Source: Caballeronia catudaia (GTDB lineage Bacteria; Pseudomonadota; Gammaproteobacteria; Burkholderiales; Burkholderiaceae). From it: DNA of 64,000 nt. Below are positions 62,802-64,000 of this stretch, piece after piece. The position numbers and the translations under genes are program-made. Positions within the stretch are counted from its first letter, which is position 1, and each line of letters starts with the position of its first letter. The DNA lies in NCBI RefSeq assembly GCF_001544755.2, contig NZ_FCOF02000022.1:1-64000 (forward strand), in the 5' to 3' direction. Below the pieces are notes generated by a model. That model had not been told where the DNA came from. It ran no database searches and saw nothing but the letters and a program-made list of their open reading frames with translations.

Positions 62802-63569
62802 TCAGTTCCCAAGGAACGCCGTCATCGTTTCCGCTATCTGCTTCCGATCGTTGTCGATGCATAACATGTGATAGCTGTTCTCTACGATCAGGCATCTTGA
62901 CGTGGGTATGGCGTCGACCAGAAATGAAGCGGACTTGACCGAGGTCACTTCGTCTTCGCGAGAATTGATCACGAGCGTCGGATGTCTGATGTGTCTCGCG
63001 ACCCTCCACACCTTGTAGCGCAGTCGATCGACCTGGCGAATACACGCCAGCGGAACCCAGCGATAGTGAAACGCGTCGCCCCGTTGGAACCGGGCCTTGA
63101 TCAAGGATCGAGTCAACGCGTTCTTGATTCCATAAGGATCTTGCTCGGTGACTCTCATTCTTCGGGCCAGACAAGGAATGAGGTAGAGGAAATACCGGAG
63201 TCGCCGATAAAACGGCATCGACCACCCGTCGAGAAAGACCGGTGCTGCGAGCAGGACGAGCTTGCCGTCGCGCGGTCGACGCTCCGCGACGATCAATGCG
63301 AGCAGCGCTCCCATGCACATACCGATGAGATGCACCGTTTCATAGGTACGGGCGAGCATGTCATATTCCCGCGTCGCTACGCTTATCCATTGCTCCGCGC
63401 GAGCCATGATCAGGTCCTCCGGGCTCGATCCGTGTCCCGGCAACGAAAGCGCGTGCGTATCGATCCCAATCTGGTTCAAAGACTTCCGCAAGATACCAAG
63501 ATCGTGCACCGTGCCGCCGAGGCCATGAATCAGAAGAGCGACAGTGCGACGTTTTTCGGGTTGTTTCAT
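62802..63569 (-). CDS. Alpha/beta hydrolase with Cys at the nucleophile position
   Basis: The 255-residue protein is a serine-aminopeptidase/carboxylesterase-like alpha/beta hydrolase: oxyanion segment VALLIHGLGGTVHDLGIL, LSLPGHGSSPEDL, nucleophile elbow LIGMCMGALLALIVAE, acid loop VINSREDEVTS and the catalytic His in NSYHMLCID. The elbow has Cys85 where GxSxG would have Ser, reminiscent of dienelactone hydrolase. It overlaps the stop of the efflux-factor gene by 4 bases, so the two are coupled. The substrate is unknown. Confidence 0.88.
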   Translation of the reverse strand: MKQPEKRRTVALLIHGLGGTVHDLGILRKSLNQIGIDTHALSLPGHGSSPEDLIMARAEQWISVATREYDMLARTYETVHLIGMCMGALLALIVAERRPRDGKLVLLAAPVFLDGWSMPFYRRLRYFLYLIPCLARRMRVTEQDPYGIKNALTRSLIKARFQRGDAFHYRWVPLACIRQVDRLRYKVWRVARHIRHPTLVINSREDEVTSVKSASFLVDAIPTSRCLIVENSYHMLCIDNDRKQIAETMTAFLGN

Positions 63570-64000
63570 GATCGTGCCAATTGGTCGGGCGCAACAAGGC
63601 TCAGCTCAGGCGCGGTGCCTGGAGGCCTCACGTCGGTCTCGGTCAGGCCACCGCCGAGCGCCTTGTAAAGGGCGACGGCATTGCCGAACTCTGCGCGGCG
63701 CAAGTCCAGCAGAACCTGCCTCGATGCATAAAGCTGCCTCTGGGAATCCAGCAGTTCGAGCCGTCCGTCGACGCCGGCGCGATAGCGCAGGCTGGACAGA
63801 TCAGTGCGACGCTCGGCGCTCGCCACCACCCGGGCCTGAGCCTCGATCTGCCGATGGAAGGTGTCGCGGCCCGCCAGGCCGTCGGCGACTTCGCGGAACG
63901 CGATCTGCACAGCCCGTTCGTATCCGGCAACCGCGCTTGTCTTGCGCACTTCAGCGAGTCGGAACTCGGCGCGCAGGCGGCCGCCCTGAAACAGCGGGAC
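63566..64000 (-). CDS. RND efflux outer-membrane lipoprotein, C-terminal part (partial)
   Basis: The frame is open to the right edge of the window, so only about 144 C-terminal residues are visible. They match the NodT/OprM-type outer-membrane factor family: PLFQGGRLRAEFRLAEVRK, the coiled region YERAVQIAFREVADGLAG, LSSLRYRAGVDGRLELLDSQ and the QRQLYASRQVLLDLRRA helix followed by VALYKALGGG. It would be the tunnel of a tripartite efflux pump whose other genes lie beyond the window. The stop overlaps the hydrolase start. Confidence 0.9.
   Translation of the reverse strand, partial: VPLFQGGRLRAEFRLAEVRKTSAVAGYERAVQIAFREVADGLAGRDTFHRQIEAQARVVASAERRTDLSSLRYRAGVDGRLELLDSQRQLYASRQVLLDLRRAEFGNAVALYKALGGGLTETDVRPPGTAPELSLVAPDQLARS

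Overview
The window looks like a stretch of a Burkholderiaceae genome (Paraburkholderia/Caballeronia type), probably from an accessory region such as a secondary chromosome or large plasmid. The evidence is high-GC coding sequence, many TetR/LysR/AraC regulators beside acyl-CoA genes, a cyanide-insensitive-type bd oxidase, and small proteins that look like Burkholderia families. No rRNA, tRNA or CRISPR array was seen.

Layout. Positions 1-15400 are mosaic and partly decayed: the end of a transposon ATPase gene, a degraded IS30 transposase, two genes each broken by an apparent single-base frameshift (DUF488, uracil-DNA glycosylase), an intact bestrophin, the cydAB bd oxidase, a YdeP/FdhF-type molybdopterin oxidoreductase, a complete IS5-family element, a stand-alone era-like GTPase, a DoxX protein and a VOC remnant, with long gene-poor gaps. 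Positions 15450-18300 carry regulators and a pntB remnant. Positions 18390-22193 (minus strand) hold an acyl-CoA dehydrogenase/SDR/phosphotransferase/histidine-phosphatase operon. Positions 22664-29499 (plus strand) hold an AraC regulator and a beta-oxidation operon (acyl-CoA dehydrogenase, ETF-ubiquinone oxidoreductase, thiolase, 3-hydroxyacyl-CoA dehydrogenase).

The most interesting part is 29920-60705. It appears to be one large catabolic island controlled by an unusual double-domain TetR protein and a TetR paralogue. Its genes encode a PhyH-type dioxygenase, a Rid protein, an outer-envelope/RND uptake set (DUF1329, DUF1302, MMPL, YCF48-like), two exported flavin amine oxidases each followed by a di-heme cytochrome c (a layout like NicA2/CycN), a saccharopine-dehydrogenase-like reductase, an acyl-CoA ligase, an SCP-x-like thiolase, an exported DAO-type flavoprotein, a further acyl-CoA dehydrogenase with its own ETF, two unknown membrane proteins, an EthD protein, transhydrogenase PntAB and a Tat-exported HiPIP. 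Its operons share a repeated sequence cassette: a GACAGGG...CCCTGTC hairpin plus T-run, followed 47-49 bases later by a CCTAT box. The same TGACCTA core is repeated upstream of the double TetR gene, three times at an exact 22-bp spacing. My reading is a co-regulated system for uptake and oxidative breakdown of a hydrophobic amine-containing compound, with electrons from periplasmic amine oxidation going to cytochrome c and electrons from acyl-CoA oxidation going through ETF to quinone. The substrate cannot be read from the sequence.

Positions 60890-64000 (minus strand) belong to another unit: the end of an RND-type outer-membrane efflux factor, an alpha/beta hydrolase with Cys in place of the nucleophilic Ser, and a two-component system.
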